A DNA stretch of 64,000 nt from Pantoea trifolii (GCF_024506435.1 NZ_JANIET010000001.1:682001-746000), one strand, 5' to 3'; positions 1 through 8,151 are shown, numbered from the stretch's first letter. A program made the numbers and translations. The notes: generated from the letters alone by a model not told the origin.

Positions 1-1
1 G

Positions 2-1033
2 CTGTTTGGTCGGCTGGCGGAGAAGTACGGCCGCCGACCGATTCTGATGCTCAATATCGTGATGTTCTCGGCGTTTGAACTGCTTTCGGCATGGTCGCCC
101 ACCTTCACGGCGTTCCTTGGTTTCCGCGTGATTTACGGCGTGGCGATGGGCGGCATTTGGGGCGTGGCGTCGTCGCTGGCGCTGGAAACCATTCCGGATC
201 GCTCGCGCGGCTTGATGTCCGGCATCTTCCAGGCCGGTTATCCGTGCGGCTATCTGCTGGCGTCGGTGATTTTTGGTTTGTTCTTCGAAACGGTCGGCTG
301 GCGCGGTATGTTCCTGATTGGCGCGTTGCCGATTCTGCTGCTGCCGTTTATCTACTTTAAAGTGCCGGAATCGCCGGTGTGGCTGGCGGCGCGCGAGCGC
401 AAAGAGAGCAATGCGCTGCTGCCGATTATCCGTCAGCACTGGAAAATCTGTATTTATATGGTGCTGCTGATGGCCTGCTTTAACTTCTTCAGCCACGGTA
501 CGCAGGATCTCTATCCCACCTTCCTGAAAGTGCAGCATCAGTTCGATCCGCACACCGTCAGCATCATTGCTATCAGCTACAACATCGCGGCGATGCTAGG
601 CGGCATCACCTTTGGTGCATTGTCCGAGCGGATTGGCCGCAAGCGCGCAATTATTCTGGCGTCGTTCCTCGCGCTGCCGGTGCTGCCGCTGTGGGCCTTC
701 TCCAGCGGTTCATGGATGATCGGTATCGGCGCGTTTCTGATGCAGTTTATGGTGCAGGGCGCGTGGGGCGTGGTGCCGACTTATCTCACCGAACTGGTAC
801 CCGCTAATGCGCGCGCGGTGCTGCCGGGCTTTGTTTATCAGCTGGGGAATTTGATCGCCTCAGTGAATGCGACGGTGCAGTCACGTATCGCCGAAGCACA
901 CGGCGGCAATTACGGTTTGGGGATGGCGATTGTCGCCGGAACGGTGGCGGTGCTGATTTGCGTGTTGGTGGCGTTTGGTCGGGAGACGCGCGGCATCGAA
1001 ATCTCCGGTGCCGCCGCGCGCGAGTCGTCTTAA
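2..1033 (+). CDS. MFS transporter, C-terminal part (SHS/carboxylate type), cut by window edge
   Basis: Inner-membrane secondary transporter whose 5' end lies left of the window; the frame is open from base 2. The first visible residues, LFGRLAEKYGRRP, are the cytoplasmic loop 2-3 motif of the major facilitator superfamily. A second copy, GALSERIGRKR, begins the C-terminal half, and about ten hydrophobic segments follow. The overall look (PESPVWLAAR after TM6, then GTQDLYPTFL) recalls the sialate/lactate (SHS, JEN/NanT-like) proton symporters, so a small carboxylate substrate is the best inference. The substrate cannot be fixed from sequence. The stop codon overlaps that of the opposing YbaK-domain gene, so the two genes are tail to tail with no space for a separate terminator. 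Confidence 0.8.
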   Translation: MFGRLAEKYGRRPILMLNIVMFSAFELLSAWSPTFTAFLGFRVIYGVAMGGIWGVASSLALETIPDRSRGLMSGIFQAGYPCGYLLASVIFGLFFETVGWRGMFLIGALPILLLPFIYFKVPESPVWLAARERKESNALLPIIRQHWKICIYMVLLMACFNFFSHGTQDLYPTFLKVQHQFDPHTVSIIAISYNIAAMLGGITFGALSERIGRKRAIILASFLALPVLPLWAFSSGSWMIGIGAFLMQFMVQGAWGVVPTYLTELVPANARAVLPGFVYQLGNLIASVNATVQSRIAEAHGGNYGLGMAIVAGTVAVLICVLVAFGRETRGIEISGAAARESS

Positions 1034-1494
1034 AGCGCCTCGCAGACGTCAACCCATTTCGCCGCGGTGAGTTCTGCCATACGCTGCGGCGAAATGCGTA
1101 CCGCACTATGAATCGATCCGGCTGCGGGCAGCACTTCGTCAAAGCTGCGCAGCGACACATCGCAATAGACGGTAAGCGGATTTTCCAGCCCGAATGGGCA
1201 AACGCCGCCGACCGGATGTCCGGTCCAGTTCACCACTTCATCCACGCTTAACATGCGCGCCTTGGCGCCGAGCGCAGCTTTCAGCTTGCGGTTGTCGAGA
1301 CGCGCATCGCCGCGCGTAACGATCAGCACGATGGCATCTTTCACTTTCAGCGATAAGGTTTTGGCGATTTGCCCAGGCTGAACGCCATGAACGCGTGCGG
1401 CCAGCTCAACGGTGGCGGTGCTTTCCGGCATCTCGATGATGTCGATATCCGGTGCATGTTCGGCAAAGAAGTGCCGTACCGACTCCAGGCTCAT
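1030..1494 (-). CDS. YbaK/EbsC (aminoacyl-tRNA editing domain) protein
   Basis: A 154-residue protein that is a single YbaK/ProX-type domain, the fold used for trans-editing of mischarged tRNA. Visible features are the N-terminal helix, the central IAKTLSLKVKDAIVLIVTRGD strand region, the conserved K of DNRKLKAALG, and the GHPVGGVCPFGL loop that shapes the substrate pocket. By family it should be a cytosolic deacylase of misacylated tRNA (Cys/Ala-tRNAPro type) or a paralogue of unknown specificity. It is shorter and more divergent than YbaK itself, so I give no symbol. It lies 95 bp downstream of fhuF on the same strand and may be co-transcribed, but no functional link is obvious. Confidence 0.8.
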   Translation of the reverse strand: MSLESVRHFFAEHAPDIDIIEMPESTATVELAARVHGVQPGQIAKTLSLKVKDAIVLIVTRGDARLDNRKLKAALGAKARMLSVDEVVNWTGHPVGGVCPFGLENPLTVYCDVSLRSFDEVLPAAGSIHSAVRISPQRMAELTAAKWVDVCEAL

Positions 1495-1589
1495 TGTTAT
1501 CTCCGGTAAAAACAGAGCCGAAAAAATGCCATAAGCCTGGAAAAGTGTAAACGGGAGAAAAGGAGAATCTGTAACAGAATGCGCGGGTG

Positions 1590-2384
1590 CTACACCGCTT
1601 TTAACGTGCAGTTACCACAACGTTCTACATCGGGGATGCGATAGCGCTGGCAGCAGCTGCGTCGCTCCATTTCGCCATTGCGCGGGATCATGGTGCGATA
1701 CAGCGGGTTATCGCTGCCATCGAGCAGTGACTGAGTGAAAAATAGCGCCTGCTCTAACTGCAAAATCGTCTCTTCCGGCAGCTGGTTTTTCAACTCGCCA
1801 AGGAACCAGTAAAACGAAAAGCCCATGTTGTTCCAAATGAGCTTTGCATTGATATCACCGTGCTGTGTCATGCCATTCACTGCCGGCATCAGGCATTGCT
1901 GAATCAGGCGATCGATACGCTGCTGGCCATTGAAGTAGCGCGCATCCTCATCTTCCTGCACATCCAGCCAGAACGCGCACGGATGGCCGTTTTCGTGGAA
2001 CTCAACGTGAATCAGATGCGGCGAGCAGTTCAGCGCGCGTGGTTCCTGCAATAACGCCATCATCAGCGGTGGCAGCAGCAGACCAAAATACCATTGCGCC
2101 CACAGCGACTGCAGCGGCTTAGCTTCCTGCTGCACATCGGGGTGATCGCGATAGAGATAATCGCTGTAGCGCTGCGTCAGGCGGCGATAGTGAAGCGGAC
2201 TTGACCACTCGGCCAGCGTTAAGGTCCCGGCGGGTGCCGGCTGGCCGAGCTTGAGGTTGTCCAGCATGTAGCTGCGTTGTTCGCGCATCAGATCTTCCAG
2301 TGCGCTCGCTAAGCTGCGATCGCTCTGCATAAAGATCAGCGGATGTTCGCTAAAGCGATGATCCTGACGCGTGATGATGGCCAT
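1590..2384 (-). CDS. fhuF: Ferric siderophore reductase FhuF
   Basis: Cytoplasmic [2Fe-2S] protein of 264 residues that reduces iron in hydroxamate siderophores after uptake, releasing Fe(II). The family hallmark is at the extreme C-terminus: Cys-Cys-x10-Cys-x2-Cys (CC, then CGNC about 13-16 residues later), the unusual iron-sulfur ligand set of FhuF. Length matches E. coli FhuF (262). The start has a weak AGGA about five bases upstream. A Fur-box-like sequence lies 32 bp upstream of the ATG, so repression by Fe-Fur is expected. As in E. coli, the gene sits near the leucine tRNA cluster and rsmC, which supports orthology. Confidence 0.93.
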   Translation of the reverse strand: MAIITRQDHRFSEHPLIFMQSDRSLASALEDLMREQRSYMLDNLKLGQPAPAGTLTLAEWSSPLHYRRLTQRYSDYLYRDHPDVQQEAKPLQSLWAQWYFGLLLPPLMMALLQEPRALNCSPHLIHVEFHENGHPCAFWLDVQEDEDARYFNGQQRIDRLIQQCLMPAVNGMTQHGDINAKLIWNNMGFSFYWFLGELKNQLPEETILQLEQALFFTQSLLDGSDNPLYRTMIPRNGEMERRSCCQRYRIPDVERCGNCTLKAV

Positions 2385-2415
2385 GCCGGTCCTGACTGAT
2401 AACGGGAATCGAGAG

Positions 2416-2434
2416 ACAAATGATAATCGTTCCC
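2416..2434 (-). promoter_or_regulatory. Candidate Fur box upstream of fhuF
   Basis: ACAAATGATAATCGTTCCC matches 13 of 19 positions of the Fur consensus, including the uninterrupted core AATGATAATC. It lies 32 bp before the fhuF start. fhuF is a classic Fur target, so context and sequence agree. Binding itself is inferred. Confidence 0.65.
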
Positions 2435-2516
2435 GTCATTTTGAACAACATTTCTGCACACGGCAAAGCTTGACGAGGTAAGCGTAGGGTCGTCATTCAT
2501 GGCAACCAACAAAACC

Positions 2517-3611
2517 TTACGCCAGGTTGTCACTCGCCTGGGTCAATTTCGGCAAATCTTCCCACGCTAAAATGGTGTTACGTCCCTGATTTTTCGCCAC
2601 ATACAGTGCGCGATCGGCATTGGCCACCGCCTGATCAAAATCCTCATCGAAGATGGGCGCAATCCCCGCGCTGATGGTGACGTGTGTCGACACTTTCTCA
2701 TTAAAGCGATGCGGAATTTCCAAATCCACCACGTACTGACGAATGCGCTCCGCCAGTTTCATCGCAATCGAGGCGTTCACGTTGGTCATCAGCACCAGAA
2801 ACTCTTCGCCGCCGTAGCGCGTCACCACATCGCGCGATCGTACCGCGTCGCGGATTGCCACGGATACACGCGCTAGAGCCTGATCGCCCATCGCATGGCC
2901 GTAATTGTCGTTGTAAGCTTTGAAATGGTCGATATCCAGCAGCAGCACAAAGTGGCTGCCGGCGTGGTTTTCCATAATGGTATCAAGGCGGTTCTTTAAT
3001 CCACGGCGGTTGTACAAGCCGGTAAGCGGATCGAGCATGCTCAAATCGCTAAAACTCTCTTTTTCCTCATACAGCTGGCTCACCAGCCGACGGGTAAAGG
3101 TATCAAAGCGACGACGCATTAAATGGTGCAGTGAAAAGCCGATTAACGGCAGCGTAATGGTGAATAAGATCATCATTAAATGCTGACCATCATCCAATAA
3201 CAGCACGGTTAATACCGGCGGCGTGATGTGTAAACAAAATGCGATCAAATAATCACTTAGCGCAATGGCACTGATAAAGAAAACGCTTAACAGGCTGATA
3301 ATTAAAAAGCTGCCATCAAAATAGTAAACCAGATGATATCTGTGGTTAATATGCCACGCCCACAGCGCACCCAATATAAAAGCGACAGGATTTAGTAGCG
3401 GTAATTTATGTTTTGACGCCATTAAACAAATAACCAGCAGCGTAGCGCTGAAGCCCGCCACAATGGCCACCGGCAGCGAGCGTATTGGGCTGTCGCTGCC
3501 TAAAATCGGCAGCAGGCAAAAAAGCGAAACGGCGACATTAAGAAACAGAAATAGCATCAGCGACAGCCGATATTTACTCTGTTTCAACTCATCATAAGAT
3601 TGTAATTTCAT
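2517..3611 (-). CDS. Membrane-anchored diguanylate cyclase (GGDEF)
   Basis: A 364-residue protein with about six hydrophobic segments (residues ~15-165) followed by a complete GGDEF domain (~185-350). It should make cyclic di-GMP from two GTP. The catalytic motif is intact (RYGGEEF, GGEEF at 267-271). The domain opens with the usual DPLTGLYNRRG (194-204) and DIDHFKAYND metal/GTP-binding segment. RSRD at 258-261, five residues before GGEEF, is a canonical inhibitory I-site, so product feedback is expected. The membrane sensor part resembles MASE-type modules, but I do not recognise a specific one and cannot name its signal. It sits alone, divergent from the small gene at 3840, and the 132-bp gap to fhuF suggests separate control. 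Confidence 0.88.
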   Translation of the reverse strand: MKLQSYDELKQSKYRLSLMLFLFLNVAVSLFCLLPILGSDSPIRSLPVAIVAGFSATLLVICLMASKHKLPLLNPVAFILGALWAWHINHRYHLVYYFDGSFLIISLLSVFFISAIALSDYLIAFCLHITPPVLTVLLLDDGQHLMMILFTITLPLIGFSLHHLMRRRFDTFTRRLVSQLYEEKESFSDLSMLDPLTGLYNRRGLKNRLDTIMENHAGSHFVLLLDIDHFKAYNDNYGHAMGDQALARVSVAIRDAVRSRDVVTRYGGEEFLVLMTNVNASIAMKLAERIRQYVVDLEIPHRFNEKVSTHVTISAGIAPIFDEDFDQAVANADRALYVAKNQGRNTILAWEDLPKLTQASDNLA

Positions 3612-3839
3612 TATTATTCTCGTGACAGCCCTGATATATCAAAGCGCTACCCGTAAGTAATAGTTTACCTACCCGGATAGAGAGCACGTTATTGTTGTGT
3701 TAGCGATATTGTTATCGGCGGCAATTTAGCATTTTCCAGTAATTCTGTCATCCGGCATGGCTTGCGACAAAAAATTCGCTGCAGGATGAGAAATATTATC
3801 ATATGATAATGCGAATATTTATCATCTGAGGGTTGCGCA

Positions 3840-4124
3840 ATGATCATGGCGATAATGGCCGCCTGCGGACTGTGGGGCGTGAGCTGGATAATGGGTAAAC
3901 GTCTGGATAGCGGCTGGGGCGTGTTATTACCCTGCGCAGCGATGCCGGTTTTCGCGTTATGGGAACCGAGTTTCAGCCAATGGCGGATAGTGATGATTGT
4001 CGCGCTGCTGCTGACCGTGGTGATGCTGTTTCATCATCGTCTGCGTCATTATCTCCTGCTGCCGTCTTGTCTGGCATTGGCGGGCGGATTAGCGGCGGTG
4101 TCGGTCAATTTCCACGTCATCTGA
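3840..4124 (+). CDS. Small inner-membrane protein (DUF1435-like)
   Basis: A 94-residue, very hydrophobic protein with three predicted membrane spans (~1-17, ~28-42, ~49-64) and a final hydrophobic stretch (~70-90). The start is well supported: GAGGG at 3828-3832 is seven bases upstream of the ATG. The pattern GWGVLLPC...QWR...RLRHYLLLPSCLALAGG resembles the enterobacterial DUF1435 family, small membrane proteins of unknown function often found next to these leucine tRNA genes. That assignment is from memory. Divergent from the diguanylate cyclase with an AT-rich 228-bp gap between them. Confidence 0.6.
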   Translation: MIMAIMAACGLWGVSWIMGKRLDSGWGVLLPCAAMPVFALWEPSFSQWRIVMIVALLLTVVMLFHHRLRHYLLLPSCLALAGGLAAVSVNFHVI

Positions 4125-4146
4125 TCAAAACGCAGAAACGACAACA

Positions 4147-4163
4147 TCACGCTGAGAGCGTGA
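4147..4163. terminator. Possible weak terminator beyond the tRNA-Leu operon
   Basis: A perfect 7-bp stem (TCACGCT / AGCGTGA) with a 3-base loop lies between the last tRNA-Leu and the small membrane gene. No strong U-tract follows on either strand, so termination here is only a suggestion. Confidence 0.3.
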
Positions 4164-4215
4164 AGTTCGTTGAAATCTTTTTGGGAATTTACTGCTCGAA
4201 AGGAGTGACAACTGT

Positions 4216-4302
4216 TGGTGCGAAGGGAGGGACTTGAACCCTCACGTCCGTAAGAACACTAACACCTGAAGCTAGCGCGTCTACCAATTCCGCCACCATC
4301 GC
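4216..4302 (-). tRNA. leuV: tRNA-Leu (CAG), third in the operon
   Basis: An 87-base class II tRNA read leftward: 5' GCGATGGTGG, D-loop TTGGTAGACGCGC, anticodon loop with CAG, long variable arm (TGTTCTTACGGACG), T-loop GGTTCAAGTCC, and encoded CCA at 4216-4218. Compared with the E. coli CAG isoacceptor as I remember it, it differs at only a few paired positions. It is identical to the two copies on its right. The CAG anticodon decodes CUG, the dominant leucine codon in this genome. The leuVPQ naming by position is inferred. Confidence 0.96.
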
Positions 4303-4331
4303 ATCTTAGTTGTCTGTTTATATCGTCGCAT

Positions 4332-4418
4332 TGGTGCGAAGGGAGGGACTTGAACCCTCACGTCCGTAAGAACACTAACACCTGAAGCTAGCGCGTCTAC
4401 CAATTCCGCCACCATCGC
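4332..4418 (-). tRNA. leuP: tRNA-Leu (CAG), second in the operon
   Basis: Identical 87-base sequence to the flanking copies, with encoded CCA at 4332-4334. Separated by 29 bases from the copy on its left and 34 bases from the copy on its right. The spacers are unrelated to each other, as expected for a processed polycistronic tRNA transcript. Confidence 0.96.
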
Positions 4419-4452
4419 TCAGTGCGCAGATATAAACTGTGTGATTTTAGTT

Positions 4453-4539
4453 TGGTGCGAAGGGAGGGACTTGAACCCTCACGTCCGTAAGAACACTAAC
4501 ACCTGAAGCTAGCGCGTCTACCAATTCCGCCACCATCGC
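4453..4539 (-). tRNA. leuQ: tRNA-Leu (CAG), first in the operon
   Basis: Promoter-proximal copy of the three identical tRNA-Leu(CAG) genes; CCA at 4453-4455. The mature 5' end lies about 36 bases downstream of the predicted -10 element, leaving a short leader for RNase P removal. Confidence 0.96.
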
Positions 4540-4575
4540 AAACTAACAACACCCTAAAGTATTGCTAACCACGGA

Positions 4576-4608
4576 GGCGCATTTTAGAGATTTTACTCAT
4601 TGCGTCAA
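4576..4608 (-). promoter_or_regulatory. Promoter of the tRNA-Leu operon with stringent discriminator
   Basis: Read leftward: -35 TTGACG (4603-4608), 16-base spacer, -10 TAAAAT (4581-4586), then GCGCC (4576-4580). The first five bases after the -10 are all G or C, the discriminator typical of stable-RNA promoters repressed by ppGpp/DksA. The position just upstream of the three tRNAs fits. Confidence 0.75.
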
Positions 4609-4671
4609 CACATATTTCGCGACGGCAAAACGATCGCTGTAAAAAGCAACGTTTCTGCCGCCGCGCTTGAA

Positions 4672-5703
4672 TTAACGCGTTTTGGCACCGCGACCGTAGA
4701 CGGCACGATAGACTTTAAAGCGTCCGGTTTGCGCCAGCACTTCGTGATTGCCGAAGGTTTCATCGAGAATTTGCGGATACGGCAGGAAGGCGTTAGCCAC
4801 GATACGCAGTTCGCCGCCGCTGTTCAGATGCTTAAGCGCACCGCGAATCAGCGTGTTGGCCGCTTCAAGGCTGGTTTGCAGGCCATCGTGGAACGGCGGG
4901 TTGGAGATGATCATGTCAAAACGGCCGGTAACGTCAGAGAACACGTTACTGGCAAACACTTCACCTTCCAGTTCGTTGGCGGCCAGCGTGGCTTTACTCG
5001 CTTCAATCGCAGCAGCATGCACATCACACAGCCACAGACGCACGCGCGGCGACACTTTCGCCATCACGGTCGCCAACACGCCGCTGCCACAACCGATATC
5101 CAACACTTTGCCACGGAAGTGCGGCGTCAGCGTGGAGAGCAGCAAATCGCTGCCGATATCCAGACCATCGCGGCTGAATACGCCCGGCAAGGTATGGATG
5201 GTGAGATCCTCGAGCTGATAGGTATTGCCATAGCTGCTGGCATCAAAGGTCGGCTGCTTATCGAGACGACCGTGATACAGGCCGCAACGACGCGCGCTGT
5301 CGACTTTCTCCAGCGTTGCCCACTCTTCCAGCATGCCTTCGGCGCTGCGCACGCCGCTGCGGTTTTCACCCACCACGAAGATATCGCAGCCAACCGGCAG
5401 CAGAGAGAGCAGATTTTGCAGCTGGTACTGCGCTTCGGGTTTGTTTTTCGACCAGTAATAAACCAGCGTATCGCAGCCTTCAACATCGGCAGCGGTTGCG
5501 ACCATGCTGTAAACCGCACGTTCACCAAGGCGGTGGCTGAGGTTCTGCCAGTGATGATATTGCTGGGTATGCACGCGGCTCGACGCGGTTTCTAGCTGGG
5601 CGGGCAGGTCATCCTGCAAGTCGCCAGCGAACAATACGTGGCGGGCGGTAAATTCATCACTGTGGCGCAGAATCACTTCGCTGGCCGGGGTAAAAGCAGA
5701 CAT
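4672..5703 (-). CDS. rsmC: 16S rRNA m2G1207 methyltransferase RsmC
   Basis: 343 residues, the same length as E. coli RsmC, which uses S-adenosylmethionine to methylate N2 of G1207 in 16S rRNA of the 30S subunit. The N-terminal half is the degenerate methyltransferase-like domain. The C-terminal catalytic domain shows the SAM loop [10 protein letters not shown] (about residues 202-211) and the catalytic NPPFHDG motif (about 268-274). Divergent from holD across about 105 bp, as in E. coli. The long open frame on the opposite strand across it is a shadow. Confidence 0.95.
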   Translation of the reverse strand: MSAFTPASEVILRHSDEFTARHVLFAGDLQDDLPAQLETASSRVHTQQYHHWQNLSHRLGERAVYSMVATAADVEGCDTLVYYWSKNKPEAQYQLQNLLSLLPVGCDIFVVGENRSGVRSAEGMLEEWATLEKVDSARRCGLYHGRLDKQPTFDASSYGNTYQLEDLTIHTLPGVFSRDGLDIGSDLLLSTLTPHFRGKVLDIGCGSGVLATVMAKVSPRVRLWLCDVHAAAIEASKATLAANELEGEVFASNVFSDVTGRFDMIISNPPFHDGLQTSLEAANTLIRGALKHLNSGGELRIVANAFLPYPQILDETFGNHEVLAQTGRFKVYRAVYGRGAKTR

Positions 5704-5809
5704 GGAACGCTCCTGTTAAATCAGAGCGTGGATTATAGTGCTTTGTTGGCGCATGTTCGATGGGTTTGCTAGCATAGCGTCGCATTCTGGCAGCATAACG
5801 GGTAATAGC

Positions 5810-6220
5810 ATGAGCACAAGGCGCGACTGGCTTCTACAGCAAATGGGGATTACGCAGTATCAGCTGCGGCGTCCGCGCGTGCTGCAAGGGGAAATTGCCG
5901 TCACGCTTTTGCCCGACACACGTTTGGTTCTGGTGGCCGAACAGGCACCGACGCTACAAGAACCGCTGATTCGCGACGTGCTGCGCGCGTTAAACCTTCA
6001 ACCCGCGCAGGTGATGGCGTTAACGCCAGACCAGCTGCAAATGCTGCCGGAGCAGGTCGACTGCGCTGGCTGGCTGCTGGGCGTCGAGAGCGAACATCCC
6101 TTTAACGGCATTACCTTTAACACCGCCGTTTTCAATGAACTGATCAGCAGCGGCGCTGCAAAACGCGCCCTGTGGCAACAAATGTGTAACCATGACAGCC
6201 ATCTCTTTAGTCACCCCTGA
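5810..6220 (+). CDS. holD: DNA polymerase III psi subunit HolD
   Basis: 136-residue psi subunit that, with chi (HolC), links the clamp loader to SSB in the replisome. The N-terminus (MSTRRDWLLQQMGITQYQLR) is the conserved chi-binding and clamp-loader-binding segment, and ALWQQM near the C-terminus is also typical. I chose the ATG at 5810 over an in-frame ATG at 5738 because it gives the E. coli N-terminus and length (137). The last 29 bases overlap the start of rimI, which implies translational coupling. Confidence 0.93.
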   Translation: MSTRRDWLLQQMGITQYQLRRPRVLQGEIAVTLLPDTRLVLVAEQAPTLQEPLIRDVLRALNLQPAQVMALTPDQLQMLPEQVDCAGWLLGVESEHPFNGITFNTAVFNELISSGAAKRALWQQMCNHDSHLFSHP

Positions 6221-6632
6221 AGACCAGCCGCAGCTGCTGGCGATTGAGCGCCGCGCGCATGCCTTTCCGTGGAGCGAGCAGACGTTTAGCAGCAATCAAG
6301 GCGAACGTTTTGTTAATTTCCGTATTGATGTTGAAGGTAAGCTGGCCGGATTCGCCATCACCCAGGTGGTGCTGGATGAAGCCTCGCTGTTCAACATTGC
6401 GGTGGATCCCGATTTCCAGCGTCGCGGCCTGGCGCGCCAGCTGTTACAGCATCTGATTGCTGAGCTCGAGCAGCGCGACGTCATGACACTGTGGCTCGAA
6501 GTGCGCGCCTCAAACACGCCGGCGATTGCGTTGTATGAGCAGCTGGATTTCCATCAGGTGAGCGCACGCCCCAACTATTATCCCACTGCCAGCGGACGAG
6601 AAGATGCCATCATTATGGCGCTAACCCTTTAA
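6192..6632 (+). CDS. rimI: Ribosomal protein S18 alanine N-acetyltransferase RimI
   Basis: 146-residue GNAT acetyltransferase that acetylates the N-terminal alanine of ribosomal protein S18 using acetyl-CoA. Visible are [10 protein letters not shown] near the N-terminus, the acetyl-CoA loop in [15 protein letters not shown] (motif A), [20 protein letters not shown] (motif B) and the terminal [17 protein letters not shown]. The start lies inside holD (29-bp overlap) and yjjG follows after 8 bp, so holD-rimI-yjjG read as one operon, as in E. coli. Confidence 0.95.
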   Translation: MTAISLVTPEDQPQLLAIERRAHAFPWSEQTFSSNQGERFVNFRIDVEGKLAGFAITQVVLDEASLFNIAVDPDFQRRGLARQLLQHLIAELEQRDVMTLWLEVRASNTPAIALYEQLDFHQVSARPNYYPTASGREDAIIMALTL

Positions 6633-6640
6633 GGAGCACC

Positions 6641-7324
6641 ATGCTAAACGATTGGGACTGCATCCTGTTTGATGCAGACGACACGCTTTTCCATTTCGAT
6701 GCTTACGCCGGTTTGCAGCGCATGTTTGCCCGCTATGACGTGCAATTTTCGGCGCAGGATTACACCGATTATCAGGCGATCAACAAGCCGCTGTGGGTCG
6801 ATTACCAGAACGGCACCATTTCCGCGTTGCAGCTGCAAACGCGCCGCTTCACCTTGTGGGGCGAAAAGCTCAGCGTCGCGCCGGAAGTGCTCAACAGCGA
6901 TTTCCTCAGCGCGATGGCCGATATCTGCCTGCCGCTGGAAGGCGCAGCGCATCTGCTGGAGACGCTGAAAGGCAAGGTGAAGATCGCCATCATCACCAAC
7001 GGTTTCACCGCGCTACAACAGGCGCGCCTTGAGCGCACCGGTTTCCGCGATGTGTTTGATGCGTTGGTGATTTCTGAAGAAGTTGGCGTACCGAAACCTG
7101 ACGTGGCGATCTTCGACCATACGCTGGCCTTGTTGGGCAATCCGGATCGCAGCCGCGTGCTGATGGTCGGCGATACGCCGGAATCGGATATTCTCGGCGG
7201 CATGAATGCCGGTCTCAAGACTTGCTGGATCGATCACGGTACGCGTCCGTTACCCGATCACATCACGCCGACCTGGCAAGTAAAGACGCTGGCCGAGCTG
7301 GAAGCGATTCTGACCAAAGATTAA
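6641..7324 (+). CDS. yjjG: Pyrimidine 5'-nucleotidase YjjG (HAD family)
   Basis: 227-residue HAD phosphatase that dephosphorylates dUMP, UMP, dTMP and non-canonical pyrimidine nucleotides (housecleaning). Catalytic motif I is FDADDTLF (nucleophile and acid Asp near residues 11 and 13), motif II is ITNGF, the motif III lysine is in VGVPKPD, and motif IV is GDTPESD. An AAGGAG ribosome-binding site precedes the ATG. In E. coli the next gene is prfC followed by osmY and the deoCABD region; here the strand switches to smp within 150 bp. Confidence 0.94.
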   Translation: MLNDWDCILFDADDTLFHFDAYAGLQRMFARYDVQFSAQDYTDYQAINKPLWVDYQNGTISALQLQTRRFTLWGEKLSVAPEVLNSDFLSAMADICLPLEGAAHLLETLKGKVKIAIITNGFTALQQARLERTGFRDVFDALVISEEVGVPKPDVAIFDHTLALLGNPDRSRVLMVGDTPESDILGGMNAGLKTCWIDHGTRPLPDHITPTWQVKTLAELEAILTKD

Positions 7325-7360
7325 AAGTATCTATTCACCGTTATCATTGTGATGATGCTA

Positions 7361-7386
7361 AGAAGCCCGCTGTGCGGGCTTCTTTG
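7361..7386. terminator. Rho-independent terminator after yjjG
   Basis: A 10-bp perfect stem AGAAGCCCGC / GCGGGCTTCT with a 3-base loop (TGT) is followed by TTTG. It lies 36 bp past the yjjG stop. A-rich DNA on the left side gives some terminator character for leftward transcripts from smp as well. Confidence 0.8.
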
Positions 7387-7394
7387 TGCAAAAA

Positions 7395-7442
7395 ATCTAT
7401 TCAAGTATCTATTCACGAATCTATTCACGAATCTATTCATGA
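7395..7442. repeat. 12-bp tandem repeat (4 units, plus a detached fifth)
   Basis: Four head-to-tail copies of ATCTATTCAnnn, start-to-start exactly 12 bp. Units 2 and 3 are identical (ATCTATTCACGA); units 1 and 4 differ at one to three of the last bases. A further copy (ATCTATTCACCG, 7329-7340) sits on the other side of the terminator. It lies between two convergent genes and no protein is expected from it. It looks like slipped-strand expansion of a unit that was also present before the hairpin. Confidence 0.85.
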
Positions 7443-7470
7443 AGGTGCTGAGGAGGAAACGGAGAGATCG

Positions 7471-8151
7471 TTAACGCTCTTTTTCTGTCTCTGATATTGC
7501 CGTCTGCGTCTCTTCTTCCTCTTTCTCTTTATCCTCTTTCACCGTGCGGCTCGCCGTTAGCAGGAACGGCGATTGCTGCCAGCGGGTGCGGCGGTCACGC
7601 AGCAGGGTGCGCGTAAGGATAATGCCGATGGCCAGCGCCAGTAACATCATCAGGCGCAGGATGTTAGTGGTGTTATCCACCTGACGCGATTCCGTTACCA
7701 GCACGTGGGTATCCAGCGTGACGCGCAGGAAGCCTTGCGGGCCATCTTTGCCTTCCAGCGGTTGCACAATTTGATGGTTAAAGTAGCTGCCGGCGCGTTT
7801 ACCATCCAGCGACAGGCGATCGCGCACATTAATGCTTTCGCCGCTGTGCGCCACCAGGCTGCCATCATCGGCGTAAACGGAGGCATCAAGAATACGGCTG
7901 TTATCGGTCATCTGATTGAGGATCGCGGCAATCTGCGTGCGGTTATCGTCGCTGTTATCCATCAAAGGTTTAAGGCTAAACGCCACCTGTTTAGTCAGCG
8001 TGCGCGCCAGTTCTTCCACTTGTTCAGAGCGTGCCATTTGATGGCCGAGGCTAAACCAGGATGCACCTTGCATCAGAACCACTAACAGAGCCAGCGAGAT
8101 AAGAACAATCACCGTGCGATGCAGGCGAAATTTCAGTGCGGTTTTAACCAT
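7471..8151 (-). CDS. smp: Smp/YtjB inner-membrane protein
   Basis: 226-residue bitopic membrane protein of the SMP_2 family. It has an N-terminal transmembrane helix (~13-33), a periplasmic domain (~35-160) and a second transmembrane helix (~163-183). The cytoplasmic tail (~185-226) is unusually charged, rich in Glu and Lys. Function is not established; in E. coli it diverges from serB exactly as here. The DASVYADDGSLVAHSGE region resembles a double-Cache-like sensory fold, but no output domain follows. The acidic tail seems longer than I recall for E. coli and ends beside the 12-bp tandem repeats. Confidence 0.85.
   Translation of the reverse strand: MVKTALKFRLHRTVIVLISLALLVVLMQGASWFSLGHQMARSEQVEELARTLTKQVAFSLKPLMDNSDDNRTQIAAILNQMTDNSRILDASVYADDGSLVAHSGESINVRDRLSLDGKRAGSYFNHQIVQPLEGKDGPQGFLRVTLDTHVLVTESRQVDNTTNILRLMMLLALAIGIILTRTLLRDRRTRWQQSPFLLTASRTVKEDKEKEEEETQTAISETEKER

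Noticed and set aside
4216..4539. Three long direct repeats with short spacers, CRISPR-like at first sight
   Set aside because: Each 87-base repeat folds as a complete tRNA-Leu with CAG anticodon and CCA; no cas genes nearby.
4600..5595. 331-codon open frame on the plus strand
   Set aside because: It lies entirely opposite rsmC, which has intact catalytic motifs; the translation has no domain pattern and is a codon-bias shadow.
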